From the NCBI GenBank assembly GCA_023634235.1, contig JAMKCF010000008.1, forward strand, positions 7,648,676-7,712,675: a stretch of 64,000 nt of DNA. Direction: 5' to 3'. Below are positions 1-13,820 of this stretch, in pieces. Numbering within the stretch: position 1 is the stretch's first letter; each line of letters opens with the position of its first letter. A model generated the notes under the pieces. The model made no database searches. It saw only the letters and a program-made list of their open reading frames with translations, and was not told where the DNA came from. The position numbers and the translations under genes were made by a program. Source of the DNA: Pisaster brevispinus (Eukaryota; Echinodermata; Asteroidea; Forcipulatida; Asteriidae).

Positions 1-616
1 TGTTAACCCCTTTTTCTGATTGTTTTTGTATAAACAATATAACCCATGACATTTCTTTTTACAGAGCCTGGACTTCGTAATCTTGCAGGCAAATTTTTCT
101 ACCAGGCTTAATGGAGTAAAACATAAAATTTAACATTTTATGTAGATTGCATTGTTTGATTTTTATCAATTTTTCACTGTAAAGAATAGGAATACATCTT
201 AAAACTTGTTCAGCGGTTATTTTGTTTTATAGTTCTTTAATTTTTATGTGGTAATTACCCAATAATATAGTGTAGTATCTTGCCTGCTAGTAAATGCCCT
301 GGAATTCACATTGTCACTCTTTTTTTGTAAACAAGGTGACATCGTCTTTAAACGTTTAAACTTTTTACAATTGTACCTGTATGTTAAACTTGAATGTTAA
401 ACTCGCAAACTTTGTCTTGATTGTGTGTTACTGTTTAGTCTGGTAACAATTATAATAGGATACTTTAGAGCTACCAGTAGTGAATTAACTATCTAATTTA
501 AGTTAGAGCTACCCATAAGTGAGTTAGTTACCAAATTAAAGCTTGGTTAGTTTTTTTGTTGGAGCCCACAATTACTCTAATACTAATGGGGGATGTGTTG
601 ATATTTTTTTGGGTAG
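1..616 (+). other. JARID2 intron (partial)
   Basis: AT-rich sequence before the acceptor at 614-616. No further JARID2 exon is convincing. A short open stretch near 75-90 follows a TTTACAG but has no good GT donor and lacks the cysteines expected for the start of the C5HC2 finger. Confidence 0.5.
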
Positions 617-1539
617 GTACTTCATGAGAAGGAGGGGAAGGTGTACTGCTTGAACCACGCCCTAGAGGTAGCTCAGAGGGGGAAGCTGAACCGGAACTAC
701 AAGCTGATGTACAGATATGATGAGGTAGGACACGCATGCTCTCTGTGTGACTCAAAGGCAAAAGAGGACTTAACGAGGGGCTCTGAGATCAAGTTCAGTT
801 TTGTGATGCACTCATTTCCCGATAGCTAGAGTCTTTAACCTGAAACTGGACAAAATTTTAAGTCTCTAACTTCACTAAAAATGGTGTCAACTGCTATTGT
901 GTTCGATATCCTCCCAGTGCCATATCTATTAGCATCCCAAAACACCCAACGGCCTCACATTTTAAATAAGCGGTTCTGTACACTTTTTTTGTACAGGGAG
1001 TTTGTTTTTAGTTAATTCCTGATTTTCCATGATATTCAACCAGAAACAACTTTGAATGTGACCTTTTGACTAACGAACAAAATCCTTTGTAGAATGAACA
1101 GACCCATTTTATTCTTGACATCCAATGACGTCATGTTTTAATTTCATTTTGCTCTAATAGAGTATAAAATAAAATGATAAAATACAGTTTTACATCATTT
1201 TACTTTGAGGTTGGTTGGAGACGTAAACTTTGTTTTCCACTCTCATAAGGACTCTATCTATTGGAAACTGACAGAATCACAAAACTGATTTTGACCTTTG
1301 TAGAGCCCCTTCTTAAGAATTGTTTTAGTTGGTGTGATTATATTTGCAGACGGACAGGAATAAAGATGGATGTTTTTGCTTTATTTGTTTAGAGTCAACT
1401 TGACAGCCTTGTGTGTGATCTACAGTCTCTCAATGAGAAGCAATCGCCAAACAAGAGGTCCTCCCCAAGTCGCCGCAGTTTCCTCAGAAAACAAGACACC
1501 AGCAGCAGCAGCAGCAACGGTGGCAGGGACACCAGATGA
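617..1539 (+). CDS. JARID2: JARID2, last two coding exons (partial gene)
   Basis: Two exons, 617-724 (36 codons) and 1393-1539 (48 codons plus TGA), join in phase 0. Each has an AG acceptor and the first has a GT donor. The first exon ends the C5HC2 zinc finger (YCLNHALEV then KLMYRYDE). KLMYRYDE followed by a QLDSLV-like helix is typical of the JARID2 C-terminus, where vertebrates have KLMYRYDEEQ. The last exon adds a basic, serine-rich tail ending SSSSSNGGRDTR. JARID2 is a catalytically inactive Jumonji protein that works with the PRC2 histone methyltransferase in the nucleus. The Jumonji and ARID domains must lie upstream of this window. KDM5 demethylases share the C5HC2 finger but have a different sequence after it. 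The call rests on about 84 residues. Confidence 0.82.
725..1392 (+). other. last JARID2 intron
   Basis: Begins GTAGGA after the KLMYRYDE exon and ends TTTGTTTAG before the final coding exon. AT-rich, with no repeat or second gene seen. Confidence 0.7.
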
Positions 1540-2460
1540 CTGCAGGTGACCCCATCGCCATCCCAACCTTTCATGCAAGCGGCGCGCGATCATCAAGTAC
1601 ACTGCAATAAAACCAACTCTCACACCGGAACTGCAGGCGACAACAGATACACCGTAGCAGCAACCACAGGAACACTAGGTAAGCGGAGATCATCATGCTG
1701 GTACAGGCCTACAAATATGGCTTAGCATTTTGGAACTGCAGCAAAGCACCAACAAGTAAAAACAAAAACAAGGAAAGGCTACCACAGCAGGCTTGGAAAC
1801 TGCGGCAGTTAAAATTGCAGCAGCACAGTCAAGGTTGTTTTTACATCTTTGCAAACTGGAGCTTTTTACTTAACATCAGCAAGTAGTCAAGTTGACAAGA
1901 AACAACATCTACCGAGTTTGTTTACGGCAGCCGGTCTCCAAAACACGGCAAACGAATAATAAAAGCAGCAGTAAAAAAAGAAACCAGGTAAGCCACACCA
2001 CGTCTCCAGTAACACCGTGTGCTACACACGCTGCAGTCTCCAATCAGTCAGGAAACTCCCAACAAGTGGGGTGCCTGTAAATCTCTGCTCAATCAGCTGC
2101 AGGTCGCCAGACCGAGAAACTCACCCAGCTAACAACTACTGGATACCAACTGAGTTGGGGTCAACACCAGGGAACCGTCAAAGCACTGAAATAATATGTG
2201 ACGATATTTCCTGATTTTTTTTATAACCTCATTGCTGCATTTTTGTATTGTTCTTGTCATAGTTAACAAAAAAGAAAAAGAAAAAAAAAGAAACATATTC
2301 TTTTCCATGTGGACATTTCGATACATGCTGCACATATTTTATAGATCTTCAAAAGTAGAAGCATTTTGTGACACTCCATGCCCAAACCAGGCACTTCCTG
2401 CCCAAACTCAACATACAGACGAGAATAAAAGTTTTCACTCAACATTCATTTAGAGCCCAT
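1540..2460 (+). other. probable JARID2 3' UTR (proximal part)
   Basis: Follows the TGA at 1537-1539. It is CA- and CAG-rich and has no long frame. An AATAAA lies within GAGAATAAAAG near 2423, the first good polyadenylation signal. Longer transcripts are possible, because other AATAAA signals occur downstream (for example CTGTAATAAAG near 13802). The real end cannot be fixed from sequence alone. Confidence 0.4.
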
Positions 2461-3459
2461 ATTGTAAGTATTTCTCAACATACAGAGTATTTAAAAGACA
2501 TCACATTACATTGATATCAAGGCTGACTATGGTTTGTCTTCAACTAAATGCTGTTTGACTATTTCCGAGACGTGCTTGATTTTGGTGTGGGGTGTCACAT
2601 CTGGAGTCAATGTAACACAGTGCTAACTTTGTCTGCCAGCTTCTTTTCACGTCATTAAAAAAACAGCTTCTTTTTTAGCTCTAACCATCGGCTTTTAAAC
2701 TATTTAGGCTTGCGATGTACAGTTCAGCTTGATTCTGTATGATTCCACATGGAAAAAACGATTGTACACAAATTATGCAAGACAAAGAGTACTGACTATA
2801 TTTAAAATTTAACTTATTTTGTGCAAAACTTTGATTTAATCTCATAAAAAAAAGTACAGACAGCACTGGGTAATTTTTATTGCAATGTAGTTTGAATTGT
2901 GGCCAGTGAAGCTCTGAAGCCTTCACTGAGTGACAAATGTCTTCTGTTGACCATACAGCATGAATCACAGTCAATTTGTATTACAATCCAAAGACAAAAT
3001 ATCACCCCTTCCCTGAAACCTACTTGTCCTTTATGCAAAGTATTCCCAGATCTTTAGTAGAGGTAGAAGAAAATCATTCTTAAGGCATTGAGTCAAACTG
3101 CCATATGTACTGAAATCGTACCAATCTTCCACGATTCTTTTTTTTTAAAAAGGCCATAAGTAATCCTCACTAGACGTACTCGACTCGGGTACAAACGTAA
3201 TCCAAAAATGTGTGTTATGCGTTATCTTCAGTCATTGTTTGAAATGAACAGGGATGTGTGGAATAGTCTTCGCTCAAGGTGCTGGACACTTGATTTCATT
3301 GTTCTTACTTCAGGAAAACAGTCACTAACATATTTACAAGATGCTGTGACGAAGGCTAGTTCACAGTAGCCACACATAGGAAGCCTGTTATCATCTCCCA
3401 GCAGTGTACTTGTGGAAATTGAAACAGCACAGTAGATTGGAGGATCCTTGTCTCCCAAA

Positions 3460-3781
3460 CATCCCCAATTGGAACCCTCTTCTCTCAATTGGGATAGTCA
3501 TAGACTCTCAATCAAGAGACTTCTGAGAGACAGTCACAACTTCACCATTGATAACCTTCACTTGGGGTATATTTTTACCCTAATTTGGATAGTCATAGGT
3601 TCCCAATCAAGAGATTCTGAGAGACAGTGACACCTTCACCATTGATAACCTCCATTTGGGGTATATTTTTACCCTATTGGAACTCTCTTCTCTCAATTGG
3701 GATAGTCATTGGTGTCAATCAAGTGACTTTTGTGACAATGAAACCATCAACAACCTCCATTTGTGGTTTCTTTTACCCTGA
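3460..3781. repeat. three-copy degenerate tandem repeat, about 100-110 bases per unit
   Basis: The phrases TGGGATAGTCAT, CAATCAAGAGA, CACCATTGATAACC and GGGTATATTTTTACCCT recur in the same order, starting near 3485, 3584 and 3695. The third copy is the most diverged. The apparent frames through it are by-products of the repetition. Confidence 0.75.
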
Positions 3782-6700
3782 CTTACATGTGACACCTTTT
3801 CTCCTGAAGGGGACATCAGTGATATTCCATCGAGAGAATCCTCAGTAGCAACTTCTAAAGAAACCTCTTTATCGGGGAATATCTTTGATGGGCCGTGGAT
3901 TGTGTGTATGAACCACAAGATCCCTCCCTCCCCCACCCCTATGTCACCGTGGTTATTTCAGGGTGATCACCAAAGCAGGAGTGAGGTGCATATGCACAAG
4001 CTATTGAGTCTCCAAAGTTAGTTTCTCCAACTTAAAAATATATGTACTTTGCTCGTGGAATGACTCTTCCTGCTTTATTTTGAGAAAATGCTCTTTTTAG
4101 ACCACATCCGAGTAGAACTATTTTGAGTGAATAAACATGCTGTAAAAGGGAATTGGTTCATTGGGTGATCACAAGATTTATTCTTCCTGCTACTAAAGTT
4201 GAAAACCTCTACCAAAACTCCCAGTGAAGAATTCTTACGACAGGTATTTTTTTAACTAGTGAACCAATAGTTTTGTATTCCACGTAAATATGAAAATTAA
4301 CATAAATCCTAATCGTAGAATATATACATTATTATGCATTTAAAACTGAAGGGACCAAAAAGCATTAGACTGCTAGCCTTAACTACAGAAATATGATATT
4401 TTCTATGAAAACTTTACGAGAAATAAGAACTTGTTTCTGAGCTCTCAGTGAGAGTAAACGATATGCTGCAGAAATGTACAGTACCGTGTGTTATAAATGT
4501 ATTTAACATTCTTCCACTCTTCCAAACCTGTACACTGAGTTTATTTTTTACACAACTCGGCCCAAGAGCGGCTTGTCTTTAGGGAAAAGTTCTTTGTGTT
4601 ATTCCTGCAAAGCAAGTGGATAGATTTAGTTTTGGAGTAGGGAAACCAGTCACCACACAGGGGGGCCAATTTAATAAATTACAAAATATCTTACAAAGCA
4701 GTGACAAAGTTCCAAGTAAAGAGGACATTTCATTTCATTTGGCAAAGACTTGGCGTCTATTAAAAGCTCTTTGAAATGGGCCCCAGTTGGAGATGGTAAA
4801 CGTGCACGGGGACCAGTTAGGTCACAAGTAATTAGCAGTGTCTGCTGTGGACATCATGTCTTTGTCTGGGTTCCTGTTTGCAGGAAGGATCATTGCATTG
4901 ATTCACCGAAAGTGGTCAGACTTTACTTCATTCAGCTTCAGTTTGCTACTACTCAGGCTGGTTCCCACTCCTACTGGTTCCCACTGCTTGAAGGCTGCAA
5001 TCTGTGCTGCAATCTGAAATCATGATTCTATGTTATTGATTTAGGGAAACTCCTCATTGTAGTCTAGTCCTATCATGCAATTTAGCAAAGTGTACTTATT
5101 TGTGAAGTTGATGTGTTTCCTTACAACGAATCAAAATGTGTCACCTGCTCCCACAAACTTAGCAAAATTTTACCCAAAAGACACGGAGAAACTTTGCGTG
5201 TGTTTTAAGTATGGGATACTAAGATCTAAAACACCTTGGTGCCCAAATACATGGCACAGCAGCATTTTTCTTCTTGATGCTTATAAGAACGGAATCCATG
5301 TGTCCATCATACCATAGAGAAAGCATACGATGTGCGTAATGCATTGCACTCAATCCATTAAAATAAAAATACTCGCTGAACAATGCACATGGTTTTTATG
5401 GATAGTGCAGTACACAATATGGATACATGTGCATTGCTTGGCGTGTACATTCAATGCATGTCAGATACATGGATTTCCGCCCTTGGCCCCTTTCACACCA
5501 GATGGAATTCTAGGGATATTTGGTTGGCCTCACCCTTGGGAAATAGCTACTCCTGCTTTGGAGTGGAGTTAATTAAGCGAGATAACCGTGGGGTTGGTAT
5601 ACTGACTGTTCATTCTTCACAGGAAAATAACATTGAGTGTGAAATGAACGTCGGGTGGTGGTGGGGTTAAAATTCCCAGGAAACTCCTGGGGTTTTTGTC
5701 TTTGTTGTGACTCTGTTGTGTGAAAAGGGCATTAGTGTGGGTGCAGGTCCGGGATTCATTTGTGTAGACTCACAGACCATAGGTGTATGTATGCTATTCA
5801 TTTTAAACACTGGTCCTTAGTTGTACTTTGATCAGTCTTTAACTTTGGGCAGATTCTATCTGGCAAAAGGATTCCCCAATTTGTGAGTCTAGTCTTATAC
5901 CCAAACAAGCTTTTTATTTGGACCTCAGTGGGACCCTCCAAGTTCCCCATCTGATACACTTCCAAAGCACACAATTCGGTGAGCTTTGTACAAGAAGCCT
6001 TGCTTCTGAGAATCATGTACTAGTCCTATTCTGGTATCGCTGACAAGTTCGTTAGGAATCTATAATACTTTCTGAAAATCAGAATAAGTAGTCCACTGGG
6101 CTCCCAATTTTGAAGACCAAAGTCCAATTTCTTTTGGATTTGAAATTTGCTTTGGCACAATTCCAGTCAATACAAGACACTCTTTACATGCATCAATGCA
6201 GCATATGTTTAAAGGGACGCAGAATTACTTACAGCATTTTATTTGTGGACCCTTTCACATACGACTATAGTCTATGAATGACAAACCTACCTCGGTATTG
6301 AATATTTTCGAAAGCACAATGTCAAGGCTATTCTGAGTTAAATACTCAATTGAAATTTTCACAATTTGACGGAACCCTTTCCCAGTGGATTTGCCCAAAT
6401 GTCACCAACAGAAACTATGCAAACTATCGTGTGTCAAGGTGATTAAGTAAACTTTCCTGTGTTACTTTCATGCAATCTTAAAGAAGTATCTAGAAACATT
6501 GTCTCGTGTAAATGCTTATTGAGCAAACACTGTACTTAAACAATTCCAAACCTATGTAAACCAGTAGACTAAGACGGCGTACGAATCAAGCTGCTTCAGC
6601 TACGGCTATGGGCATTGGCTGCAGCGGCATCATTGAAGAAAAGGCCTTTCCAGCGCTCCAGCCGTAGCCGAAGTCATCAGTTCGGACATGGCCAAATAGG

Positions 6701-7444
6701 TATTCCATGGAGCCCAACTTCATACAGCTGCCCAGATGCAAACATTTGCTAAGCACAACAAAGTAATTTTTCTTGGCATGAAGGGTTACTAGCCAAACTA
6801 CCATGCCATTTGTACTGTTTGTAGCCTGGTCCCTGCTTAGTTTTCCTGAATGAGCAGAAATTATTAGAGTAATATTATGAGAGTTATATTATGTTCTGCT
6901 TCAGCATGCAGCTTTATGGAATGGGGCCCTGGTGTTCAAAATAAACATCTGTGGCTGTAATGGTTTGATTTATGCCACTGCTTTTATACTTGAATGAGGC
7001 CACATTGGAATTGGCGGCTACAGCTACGACTGTTGCTAAGGGTGCTGCTAAGAACATACAATACTTCAACTCATAAAGACGCAGCGATCAAGCCGTAGCC
7101 GTAGACGTTGATTCGGACACGGCCTGGTTATTCAGGCTAGCTTCCTCGACCTCAGATGTTAAATAGACCAATCCGTTAGGCTCCGCTGCTTAGACCCAGT
7201 TACAATGACAATTAAAGTCTTAACGAGTAAAACAAAAGTCTGACACATGTCGGACAAAAGTCCCATCACAATATGTGTTCCAGTTGCCACTTCAGAGTTA
7301 AGCCGCATTGCCCAGTTTGTGTATGGTGCATTGTGCTGGAATGACTATCTCAAAGACACATGTCTATCCAAGTGGCTGCTTTTGCTAGGCATTTGCGATA
7401 TTGGGCTGGGCTTAATGGATCAGTCTTGGCCAAGGTTGCACAAT

Positions 7445-7540
7445 GACCATTTGTCGACTTGTGGCCGACATAAACTGGTACTCATGCTCAAAAACATGTG
7501 TTGGGTACCAGACAATTTGGCCACAAGTTGACAAATGGTC
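7445..7540. repeat. inverted repeat / hairpin
   Basis: The left arm 7445-7466 and right arm 7519-7540 are 22-base inverted copies with one mismatch (ACCATTTGTCGACTTGTGG against its partner). The interior also pairs in part (TGGTAC near 7477 with GTACCA near 7505). Probably a small foldback MITE. Confidence 0.7.
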
Positions 7541-7634
7541 CTTGTGTGAACTTGGCACTATTAGAACACGGCCTAATCACTGTTCCCAAAGGGGTTCCTG
7601 CAATGAGCCATATTTGCATAAAGATTTGCATAAA

Positions 7635-7799
7635 GTCTGGTACAATGGAGTCAACACTATAAGGCTGTACTATACCCATCTGGTGGTTGCTATATGAAGT
7701 TTGCCCCAATCCGTGCGACCATGGAGCAAAAAACTGTGCGACGTAGCAACCCTTTCTTTGGTCTTAATCTTGTGACCAATCAAGTCATTTGTACCAGAC
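7635..7799. mobile_element. MITE-like element, GTCTGGTACAATG family, copy 1
   Basis: Begins GTCTGGTACAATGGAGTC and ends AATCAAGTCATTTGTACCAGAC, so the ends are inverted copies of each other. It shares terminal sequence with the element at 9731-9984. No coding capacity. Confidence 0.6.
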
Positions 7800-9730
7800 A
7801 TCACTTCAAAACCTAACTCGCTAATGGCTTATTGCAGACATCTGGAGGTTGAGTGTGGAAATTTAATATTGATTTGTACATGAACGTAGTATGACATGTT
7901 CTTTGTGTACCCTCCATGTTCAAACAATACCTCAACAATGTGTTTATTGTCAACAAGAAATATTACTGTTAGAAGATTAATTTTTGTACCAGTAAGAAAT
8001 TGTTTGTGAACTTAAAAAAAACAGTACAACACAATGCTGCCGACTATTTTGTATAAAGAGTAATGTGAATCTAATGACTCATCCAACCTCAGTCCACAAT
8101 ATTTTTTCCTACTGGTGTGGATGAATAATAGTGTTTTAAACGCCCTTCAGTTAATAGGAAGGTAGATAAGCTCTAGCTTTTACAATGCAGTAAAAAACTA
8201 TCTTTTAAACTTGGTTCACTTGAATAGTTTGTGTGAGCAGTCAAATGCCAAAGTATCACAGTACATAACCATTGAAGGATTTTGTGTTTTCTTGTTCTAG
8301 TATGCAGCACTAACAGAATGGTAAACTTATTTGGTTTTGGGTTTGGTTTTTTATGACATTAATGACATTTTATGACATTTTCGAGGATCTGTGTAGTAGA
8401 GGAAGTTGGTACCCAGTCAAAATGTTGTGTGAATGTTTTTGACTGGTTCCCAACTGATAAATTAATTTCTGCCGTTCAGCTCTCTCAAGTTGGGGCCCTG
8501 TTCTCTACGTCTGCAACGAAATGTTCTGCAAAAACTTCTTTGTTTTAGTAGTTTAGAAGGACAAAAATATGAAGGATAAAGTAATGTGTACAATACAAAA
8601 TTGTGCAAACACAGTGTTCATAGGAACTGCAGGAAGTTGCAATAATGGAAAATGTGTCTCTGGCTGTGGACATACCAGTTGGTTCCTGGTGGTGTGTTTG
8701 TAATGGTTGCCGTAGTTATCGGTATGTGGTAAGATGATCCGTGCTGGTGAAAACAGTTCCAAGTTTGCATCTAGCGTCTCTCCTTCATTGTCTTGACAAC
8801 AGGTCTTCTGTCAGATCTGATGAATAACTTGACCGGGATTCAAAGCGAAAATGTCACAAGAAAAATGTAGCGAGGGGGGTGATGGCGGTGAAATTTTGAA
8901 GCTGAAATAAATTTGAACTTTATTTAGGGTCTTGAAGAAGTTCTTTTGGTGCTGAAGTTTGAGAAGCTTAAAATATGGGGGACGTTTCAGGAGGATAGGT
9001 TTTGGGACGTCGGATGATTGAGAAAGGATTGGGATGAGAGGTGAAGTGTAGATAGGCACATGTACATTTTTGTAAGTGTAAAGATAATGCAAATGAATTG
9101 AAGAGGATAGATGGTCGATCACATAGTTTGAGAGGTGGGCGGTAAAGTCTGTTGCCGGGTAACATGATTTTAAGTGTTTGGCAGCTGATGAAAAAAAAAA
9201 AGCAAAGATGTTTGGACACCATATTTGTGTATAGGCATTAGACACCTGTTGTAAAGAACTGTAAGAAAGAGGATTTGTAAAGAATTTTTCAGACATAACA
9301 GTCTGACAATTCTTGCTGTTTGTATCTGCAAGGTGGTGATTTCTCACGGAGGGAAAGCCGAATTGCTTTGGACAAAAATGATTGGCTTGGTTTGTCGATG
9401 AACTGTATATATATTTTCAGATGAATAGGGGTTGTACACAGTATTTTTTTTCTGTTCTATTTTTGCTACAAGGAAATGAAGCTGTAAGTAGATGCCTAAT
9501 TGCTTTTTTGAACCTATTTTCGTTTCTGTTTCGCAAATCCTGCTGCTGTTTTTTGCAAACCTTGCAGCTGTTTCATTTACGAAGACAATGAAATGCAGTT
9601 CAGTTTTGGACACGTTATGTTAAGGATGTTGGGTTTGGTTTTTTTTCAAATGAAGTTTTGGTTCCCTGTTATTTATGTATATATATTGAATGTTTAAGAA
9701 TTAGCCACCTGAGAGTTAGATTTGAATAGT

Positions 9731-9984
9731 GTCTGGTACATTGACTTGCTTAGTCACAAGTGGCCGCTTAAATTTGAATTCCTCAGACTAGAGTCAGTTG
9801 CTATGTCACATGGTTTCAGGGCAAGCTTTTGCACACGTGTGGCGCAGTAGTACCAGGCTTTGCCCATCTGGAGGTTTCTGTACAAAAGCTTCCCCCGAAC
9901 CATGTGACATAGCAACAATGACTTTAGTCTGGGGAATCCACTTTGAGCGTTCACTTAGTGACCAATCAAGTCATTGTACCAGAC
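9731..9984. mobile_element. MITE-like element, GTCTGGTACAATG family, copy 2
   Basis: The terminal inverted repeats are GTCTGGTACATTGACTTG and, at the other end, CAAGTCATTGTACCAGAC. A second nested inverted repeat (TTGCTATGTCACATGG near 9798 with CCATGTGACATAGCAA near 9902) makes a long foldback. No open frame of interest. Confidence 0.65.
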
Positions 9985-10406
9985 TTTATTCAAAGTCCCA
10001 ATTGGCTCATTGAGCATTTTGTTGTTTGTTCCTATGACAATAGAAAACTGCCAACTTCTTAAAGAAGAAATTTGGCGGATCCTTTTTTTTTTTTTCACAA
10101 TTGCCAGACCAATGCAATAGCCTCATAAACTAGAGTACATAGGATTGATCCAGTGTTTTAGTCTTCATGCACAAATGTGCATAATAAAGCAAATTTTACC
10201 AGGTTTTTTTTTTATGGCATAAACACTTTTGGTGAAATGTCTGGAAAGTAAATGTTTTTACCAATATATTTAACATATTTCCAATCGCATTTGGAATATC
10301 AAGGAAGCCATGAATTTCCCAAAATGTCACGTTATGGAATGAAGTTCATTACAAGTGCAAACTTGAGAGATTTTTCAAACTTTTGTCAATGCACTAAGAA
10401 AGCAAG

Positions 10407-10426
10407 AAAACACACACACACACACA
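10407..10426. repeat. CA microsatellite
   Basis: Short uninterrupted CACACA run inside AT-rich non-coding sequence. Confidence 0.8.
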
Positions 10427-11264
10427 CAGTTTTCTTAGAAATTGTTTCTACAAATATCAAATAAAAAAAACATCCTCATTGTCTTCCCCTTACTCATTGC
10501 GGAGTATACTCATGACCCTTAGTGACAAGTCTGTTCCAGTGTTAGCAGTTCTGGCCGCCATCTTTGATGTGAAACAATGGAAACGTGCACACAGGTGTGC
10601 ACTGCACTCCACTCTCAGCCAATGAAAGCTCTTCCTTGACCCGAGCGAGGGGACAGTTTTGGGCTTGCGACATCATACGCAAGGTGTCTGTAGTCGTTAT
10701 CAATAATATTAACAGGCATTTCACCAAAACTGTTTAACTTTTGCAAACTTCTTCATTGCAGGGTTAAAATTTATATGTTACACGAGTCATTGCTTTTTCA
10801 ACAAAAAATAATTAACAAAATCATCTTTGAAGTCTATTAAATTATTTCCATGGGTGGAGGGTTTTTTAAAATGTAAAAAATCAATTGCAAAAAATGATTC
10901 ACAAAATAATTGAATAATATATATGAGTAAGAAATAAGTGTGAACTGAATGCATAAATTGGAAGACTTAGGTAGGTAGAGTTAGGACCATCAAAACAATG
11001 GTTTTCTGACTGACGAATGATCTCATTCTAAAGTGACGCATGTCCCCTTGCCAGTGGAAAAGTAAATTACATCAAGTGTATGCATTTTTAAGACAAGATA
11101 TTATGTACGCAGGTAGTTAAAACATTCGTAAACATTCCAATTTGAGGTGAAATGTCTCTTTCTTTTCAAAGTGAATAGTGCATTGTTTTTCTTTCTTGTG
11201 GCGGGTCTATAAATGTGTGGTTAATATACACCCAGCTGAAGAGCTGGGCAATTATTTTGACAGT

Positions 11265-11291
11265 TGGGTTTATTATTATTATTATTATTTC
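11265..11291. repeat. ATT microsatellite
   Basis: About eight TTA/ATT units in a row, the same trinucleotide that forms the tails of the tRNA-derived SINEs elsewhere in the window. No SINE body is evident upstream. Confidence 0.75.
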
Positions 11292-13820
11292 TTAGTTCTT
11301 AAAAGTTCATAGAAATTAGGAGTTGAGTTTAGTCCAATGATGTTGTTTTGTATTTTGGGGCAATTATTCCTTAACAATGTTGCTTGTGATTTAAAGTTTG
11401 ATATAAGTTCGTTTTGACTGTTCGTAATATTCTATACTAACTCTGGGTTTTTGTGGATTTTTCCTTTTAAATTTTTAACCCAAGACTGAGATGGGTCACC
11501 CTCTTCTTTTTTTTTATTTGGATGAAGAAGAAAAAACAAATAAAAACCTTCTAACAATTTTTGCTATGTATGGCGGAACCCATAAGACACGCATTCTGTA
11601 TTCATAAGGCAGCCATCTTTGTCTGGTTCCCTCCACAGAGTACACGTTATAGAGTTAATAGATGTAAAGAGGCCAGACTATTTTTTTAATGATTCCATCT
11701 TTACTTTTGGTCACAAGAAAGATGGCTGCCCATTGATTTTAACAAATAGGTACTGTCAGACAGATATGACCTTTAATATGAAACAAAAAGGAATTTAAAC
11801 TTTAAAATTATTTTAGATTCCCTTTAGGCCTAAATTCTACATCTGTCACATTTCTTATCCAAAGGTAGACTCTTTATTGGTTGGTTTTGTTTCTCTAACT
11901 ATCCCTTGGGCAATTTCTGTAGTCTTTTGAAACCCCTCCTGTGGTAGGATTTATTCAGGTGAAATAGGTTTATCTAAATTGTGTGCTGTGGTATTTCTCA
12001 GGGGCTAGATTAAAAGATGGCATCGAAGATAAATTCCTCAAAAGTCTATTGTCTGTAAGATCTCATTTGGTGATCACTTTAGGAAAAGTTGACTCTGCCG
12101 GAACAGTTAAACTGGGTCTTTCTGTCATAAACGTGAAATGGGTAATGACAACGCTGTTACTTTTGTGGTTTTGTTTTGTTGTTTTACCATCTTTTCTTCG
12201 TTGGGGGTTTGGGTTTTGTTTTCTTAACAGAAAAAAATAAAAACCCTCCCCCCCAAAAGAATTGACACGAGTGTTTGGGTGGGGTTTCTTTTTTAAACAG
12301 CTGTACTGTTTCTTAGAAGTGTATTCAATATTGCAATATGTTAATAAGAAACAATTACATTGAAAAGTGTGTAGCAAATGAAATGTTTTAAAATTATTTG
12401 AATTGCAATAATTGCTGCATAATTCCCCTTAATTAACTTTATACTCCAAATACTGGGAAACAAAATAGACATTAAGATCCTGTGCATGTATAGATGATGG
12501 TGTGATCGAATCGTGTCTATACAGACTTGTATAGCGCCCTCTCAAGTATAAAGATTTAACAGCATGGCGTTACTAAAAAAATATGTATAGTCATGGGACT
12601 TGATGTGTACGAAAGGGCCAATAATTGTATGCAAAGCTATCCCCACAAAATCTGAGTTTGGAACTTTGTTGTTCCTCTGTGCAATAACCATGTACTAGTT
12701 GTGGGTAAGGGTTAGAACCAAATAGCTTGAAAGGGGCGGGTATTGGGCACATAAAGAGGGTAGGAGAAATCATAGGAAGTGCGGGTGGAGGGCGACATAT
12801 TGGGTATACTCAGGGTGTTAAGCAAGCACTAAGGGACACTTCAACTTACCGATTTACCTCTTCCCTACTTCCATCTATCCACGTCTGGTGATAAATAAAC
12901 TTACAGCCCCTTTTTTATTCTTCCAGTGGAATTCCATTTAATGGCTGCAACTTCCACAGGCAAGATGCCGACTTATTTATGTTAACCCCAGGGTTTGTTG
13001 TCCAGCTTGGTCCTGTTCCCTTGCAAGGGTAGTTATCTCTTTGGAAATAGCTACTTTCCCCAGGAATTTACCTGGAGATAAATCCAGTGTGAAAAGGGCT
13101 GAATTTGACCTATACCAATGGTAATTAACCAATGGGGACTATTTTGGCCGTGTTTTGATTCTATTACACAGTGGATATGTTCACCAAGACCTTAAAAACC
13201 ATTCTGAATTGCAAAAAGCCTAGATGTGGCACAAAATAGAGTCTGAGGGACACACTTTTACAGAGGGGGAAAGAAACCTTATAGAATATGACATCAATGG
13301 CCAAACAACTTTCAACAATTACAGAAAACCGTGGGTTTATTGTTCAGGGTGTTTTTTTTTCTTCTTTCTTCTGAATTTGTTCTCATGTAGTTTTTGGTAC
13401 AGGGATGTGTTTAACTTCTAGTTGTGCACGAGGAATTATAATCAATGTAATTGACAACCCAAGTTAATAACTTTTTTTATTGAACAACAAAAAACTGTAA
13501 TTGTTGACTACGTTGTATTATTTTATGATTTAAAAAAGAAGAAGATGTACATCTATGATCATGACTTTGTTAATGAAACTGTTTTGTGTTTTCTATTTAT
13601 TTTGTGTAGATTTTGATAGAAAGTAGAAATTTTGTTTTTTTAAGATACTGTACACAATTATTTGAAGGATAAGAAAGAGTTCAGCAAAGTTTTTTCGGAA
13701 CCTCTGTGATATTTGATTTTGTTTTCTCTTTTGCATTGATAACTATTTAAATTGCATAACCCATGTTCCGGTGTTGTGCTATTATTATTCTTCTTTGATT
13801 CTGTAATAAAGACATGGATT

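Larger units (their letters stand above)
2461..13820. other. gene-free stretch (intergenic or very long 3' UTR)
   Basis: No exon with recognisable protein similarity on either strand. It contains a three-copy tandem repeat (3460-3781), foldback elements (6590-7140, 7445-7540, 7635-7799, 9731-9984), a CA microsatellite near 10407 and an ATT microsatellite near 11265. The T-rich section 12400-13820 ends in a good AATAAA near 13802, so it could be the distal end of a long JARID2 3' UTR. A CTCF-like GCGCCCTCT occurs at 12534-12542. Confidence 0.45.

Noticed and set aside
63..90. Extra JARID2 exon with a GC donor
   Set aside because: Only 24 bases, lacks the expected C5HC2 cysteines, and the split does not fit the phase of the next exon with any support.
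8811..9347. 178-codon minus-strand frame
   Set aside because: Low-complexity translation of AG- and AT-rich sequence. No motif or family recognised, no splice partners, and the frame is also interrupted on either side.
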